A DNA stretch of 64,000 nt from QHWK01 sp035259385 (lineage in GTDB: Bacteria > Acidobacteriota > Vicinamibacteria > Vicinamibacterales > CAVVIG01), in the NCBI GenBank assembly GCA_035259385.1, contig DATFWL010000103.1, positions 1 through 64,000 of the forward strand. The letters run 5' to 3'. The notes under the pieces are model-generated. The model was not told where the DNA came from. It saw nothing but the letters and a program-made list of their open reading frames with translations, and did no database searches. Position 1 is the stretch's first letter; every line of letters starts with the position of its first letter. Positions 61,811-64,000 of the stretch are shown here, in pieces. Made by a program: the position numbers and the translations under genes.

Positions 61811-61861
61811 CTAGCAGACGACGATGATCAGCCCGGCCCTGACGTTGGTCGTGGTCTTCAT
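61811..61861 (-). CDS. Micro-peptide precursor C (16 aa)
   Basis: The ORF encodes MKTTTNVRAGLIIVVC. GGGAGG lies about 9 bases upstream. It is the most upstream copy. Substitutions relative to copy B (K4T, K8R, an added L) are conservative, which argues for selection on the protein level rather than chance. Confidence 0.75.
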   Translation of the reverse strand: MKTTTNVRAGLIIVVC

Positions 61862-61900
61862 GTGTGCGTGCCTCCCTTCCCTGACACGGGCGCAAAACGC

Positions 61901-61914
61901 GATCGAAATCGATC
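61901..61914. promoter_or_regulatory. Small inverted repeat upstream of the peptide genes
   Basis: GATCG-AAAT-CGATC, with further partial symmetry (GCGATCGAAATCGATCACGC), lies about 40 bases upstream of the first peptide ATG in the 166-base gap before the symporter gene. It could be an operator. I could not identify a convincing -35/-10 pair. Confidence 0.35.
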
Positions 61915-62027
61915 ACGCCCGTTCGGGGTGGGCTCGGGGCCCGTTACACCCGGTTCAACGGTGGTTCCGGGGCGGCATCAGAGGCGCGAGGGTCCCGCGG
62001 CGGCTTCCTCAGGAATCAGCCGGCCGA

Positions 62028-63665
62028 TCAGGCCGCGAGAAGCAGCGCCGTCGCACCGACCAGCAGCAGCACCATCAGCCAGCCGACTGCAAACCCGCCG
62101 AGATCGTCGCGGAAGGATCGCGACTCCCCGCGCCAGATTGCCCGGTCGCGGCGCAGCAGATGGACGAGCAGCAGCGGACGGTCCGCCTCGTCGTCGCTTG
62201 ACGTCTCCAGGCGGCCGAAGAACGACGCCATCGCATTCGCGGGTTCGGGAGACGTCAGCATGCTGACGATCACCAGCGCAGCGATGCCGGCGAGGAGTGC
62301 GGCCAGGAACACGTTCGCGTCCCAGAAATCCAGGCGCTGGCCCTTGATCGAGTACAGCACGAAGTTCGTCGTCAGCGCGGCCAGCAGGCTCGCGAGGGCG
62401 CCCCACCGGTTCGCGCGCCGCCAGAGGATGCCGCCGAGCACGCTGATGCCGACAAACGTCGCGAGCGTCTCGGTCAGCAGGAACGTGTACAGCACGCTTT
62501 GAATCAGGAAGACCGCATACAGAACGCCGATCGCCGTGATCGCCAGGCCGCTCACGCGGCCGATCCACAGGTAATGCCGATCGGGACGGTCCGTCACGAA
62601 CCGGCGTCGGTAGAGTCCCTCGGTGAACAACGCGCCGCTGTCGACCATGAACGCGGAGCACGCCGACATGTTCGTCGCCAGAATCGACGCGATCAGCAAC
62701 CCGAGCGCCCCTGGAAACAGCAGCTGCCGGCAGGCGAATCCGAACGCATTTTCCGGATCATCGAGGAGCGCGGCGCCGCCGCGGCCCTGGGCAACCATCG
62801 CACCGACGATGAGTCCCACGAGCATCCAGCCGACGGTGCAGACCCGTTTCACGTAGTTCCCGTAGAACATCCCGATCCGGCAGGTGCGCTCGTCGCGGCC
62901 GGTGCCGACCGCCGCGATCATGTGCGGCTGCGCCATGATGCCGACCAGGCCGTTGATGGTCAGCATGACGATCACCCACGGCCCGATCCCCGAAGGCGTC
63001 GACAGCGAGAAGCGGAACGGCGCCAGGGCGTCTTTCATCCCGGCGAGGCCGCCGACCACGCTCCAGCCGAGCGGGATCAGCATGAACGACAGCACGATGA
63101 TCAGAAAGCCCTGAAACAGATCGGTCCAGGCCGCGGAAATCAGTCCGCCGACGAAGCTGTACAGGATGAACATCGTCGTCATCGCGACGACGATCGCGTT
63201 CACGCTCACGGTTCCGCCGGTCGCCTGACTGATCACCTTGCCGGCGCCCTTGAGCATGCCGCTCGTCTCGATCACGAAGAAACAGATCGCGAAGACGCTG
63301 TAGATGGCGGCCATCCACGGCCCGTAGCGGTCCTCGGTGAACTCCGCCATCGTCGTCCGCCTGATCCGGCGGAACACAGGCGCCATGATCCAGTAGAACG
63401 GCGTGATGAACAGGTTCTTCCACTGGAACCAGATGCCGGAGGCGCCGTTGGTGTAGACGGCGCCGGCGAGCGCGACCGGCATTTCCGCGTGCGTGCCGGC
63501 GCCGAAGCTCTGCGCGATCATCAACCACGGGCCGAAGCGCCGGCCGCCGAGGAAGTACTCGCTGCTGCGGCGCACCCGATAGCCGGCGACGAGGCCGATC
63601 GCCGTGATGACGACGAGATATCCGACGAGCACCGTCCAGTCGAGCGCGGTGATGTTCATGGTCAC
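62028..63665 (-). CDS. Sodium:solute symporter (SSS family)
   Basis: A 545-residue transporter with about 13 helices of the SSS (LeuT-fold) family: GYLVVITAIGLVAGYRVRRS at the start, the FLGGRRFGPWLMIAQSFGAGT segment, TEDRYGPWMAAIYSVF, and the sodium-site-like SFVGGLISAAWTDLFQGFL. The start GTG 63665 overlaps the nagA stop (GTGA), or ATG 63659 is used. Coupling to nagA suggests N-acetylglucosamine or another amino sugar, or a related catabolite, as substrate. Confidence 0.88.
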   Translation of the reverse strand: MTMNITALDWTVLVGYLVVITAIGLVAGYRVRRSSEYFLGGRRFGPWLMIAQSFGAGTHAEMPVALAGAVYTNGASGIWFQWKNLFITPFYWIMAPVFRRIRRTTMAEFTEDRYGPWMAAIYSVFAICFFVIETSGMLKGAGKVISQATGGTVSVNAIVVAMTTMFILYSFVGGLISAAWTDLFQGFLIIVLSFMLIPLGWSVVGGLAGMKDALAPFRFSLSTPSGIGPWVIVMLTINGLVGIMAQPHMIAAVGTGRDERTCRIGMFYGNYVKRVCTVGWMLVGLIVGAMVAQGRGGAALLDDPENAFGFACRQLLFPGALGLLIASILATNMSACSAFMVDSGALFTEGLYRRRFVTDRPDRHYLWIGRVSGLAITAIGVLYAVFLIQSVLYTFLLTETLATFVGISVLGGILWRRANRWGALASLLAALTTNFVLYSIKGQRLDFWDANVFLAALLAGIAALVIVSMLTSPEPANAMASFFGRLETSSDDEADRPLLLVHLLRRDRAIWRGESRSFRDDLGGFAVGWLMVLLLVGATALLLAA

Positions 63666-64000
63666 TCGATCACGTGCCGCACGTGGAGCGCGCCTCGCTC
63701 CGGATCCCAGTCCGCGTGCACCCGGCCGGCGGTCACCATGCCGAGACAGGCCGCCGGAACCGTCGACGCCATCGGAACGACGTCGTCAATCGACAGGCCG
63801 GTGAATCGCACCATATTCGCGATCGCGCGATCGAGCGTCAGCGCCGACCCCGCCAGGTACGGCGTTCCGGGCAGCGAGACCCGCCCATCCGCCGATAGCT
63901 CCGACCTGACGCCGCCGGTCGTGTAGATTCCCGGCGCGCAGCCGGCAGCAGACACGGCATCGGTGACGAGAATCGTGCGACGTGCGCCTTTCGCGCGCAC
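63662..64000 (-). CDS. nagA: N-acetylglucosamine-6-phosphate deacetylase (C-terminal part)
   Basis: The visible 112 C-terminal residues of NagA: ILVTDAVSAAG with metal-site-like Asp, LPGTPYLAGSALTLDRAIAN, MVRFTGLSIDDVVPMAS and PAACLGMVTAGRVHADWD. The gene runs past the end of the window, so the 5' part is missing. The enzyme removes acetate from GlcNAc-6-P in peptidoglycan or chitin recycling. It is coupled with the SSS symporter. Confidence 0.85.
   Translation of the reverse strand: MRAKGARRTILVTDAVSAAGCAPGIYTTGGVRSELSADGRVSLPGTPYLAGSALTLDRAIANMVRFTGLSIDDVVPMASTVPAACLGMVTAGRVHADWDPERGALHVRHVIE

Larger units (their letters stand above)
61640..61861 (-). repeat. Tandem ~110-bp peptide-gene units
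   Basis: Start codons are at 61861, 61750 and 61640, spaced 111 and 110 bases. The leader codons repeat in each unit. The two intervals after copies C and B also share TCAACGCCGGC, a 3-base spacer and GCCGGC (gccggc-aat-gccggc at 61774-61788; gccggc-gca-gccggc at 61665-61679) and the GGGATCGAA-CATG translation-initiation region. The pattern indicates duplication of one gene. Confidence 0.75.

Noticed and set aside
61584..61861. CRISPR-like or REP-type short repeats
   Set aside because: The units are ~110 bases with conserved codons, SD sites and stops; they fit duplicated genes better.
1..64000. tRNA, rRNA, IS transposases, integrases
   Set aside because: None recognised on either strand by eye; a tRNA search tool was not available.

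Overview
The window is GC-rich, densely packed bacterial DNA with genes on both strands. Three family signatures point to Acidobacteriota, probably a soil or sediment member of the Vicinamibacteria: the VWFA-related protein type common in that phylum (32004..32891), an OmpR/CadC-type winged-helix regulator fused to TPRs (41947..43959), and a MacB/ADOP-type permease fragment (1..642). The assignment is inference; there is no rRNA or other phylogenetic marker here. I see no tRNA, rRNA, CRISPR array, IS element or prophage.

Region by region. 1..5.7 kb: ABC permease tail, GrpB-like protein, a multi-pass membrane protein, signal peptidase II, and a large protein joining an eCIS-core DUF4157 domain to a CHAP/NlpC-like amidase domain. 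5.7..16.4 kb, all minus strand: two secreted proteins, a secreted aldose-1-epimerase-like protein, a GT4 glycosyltransferase overlapping a stand-alone adenylation-PCP-thioesterase synthetase, and a surface protein built from seven ~120-residue repeats. 16.6..26.4 kb: NHL beta-propeller, methyltransferase, a broken TIR-domain gene beside a membrane protein, lysyl-oxidase-like protein, AraC regulator plus PhnB-like protein, M16 peptidase, and a tannase/feruloyl-esterase-like enzyme. 26.5..41.9 kb: a TerC-CBS-EIIA fusion, a NarL-type two-component pair, a HAD phosphatase, a VWFA protein, a vanadium-haloperoxidase-like protein, glycogen debranching enzyme, an NDH-2-like dehydrogenase, a translationally coupled aquaporin/GMC oxidoreductase/VOC operon, and a DM13-like secreted protein. 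41.9..55.6 kb: TPR regulator, ECF sigma factor coupled to an OlsF-like double acyltransferase, a four-gene minus operon (DoxX, DinB, NRDE, DedA-ATP-grasp), a plus operon (GH63-like glucosidase, glucose dehydrogenase, zinc-finger anti-sigma factor), and an LtrA ORF running without a stop into a Tat-exported DsrE-like protein. 55.6..61.9 kb: an exporter trio and three tiny tandem peptide genes. 62..64 kb: an SSS symporter coupled to nagA.

The most notable system is at 55606..61861 on the minus strand. Three tandem mini-genes, about 110 bp apart and each with its own Shine-Dalgarno, encode peptides of 15, 16 and 18 residues: MKTKTNVKAGIIVVC, MKTTTNVRAGLIIVVC and MKTKTNVKAGLVCRKAGG. They lie just upstream of HlyD, C39-peptidase ABC exporter and second ABC protein genes, the arrangement of NHLM-type bacteriocin export systems. 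A perfect 12-bp hairpin separates the peptide genes from hlyD. The peptides are far shorter than typical C39 substrates and have no recognisable nitrile-hydratase/Nif11-type leader, so this may be an undescribed micro-peptide secretion system.
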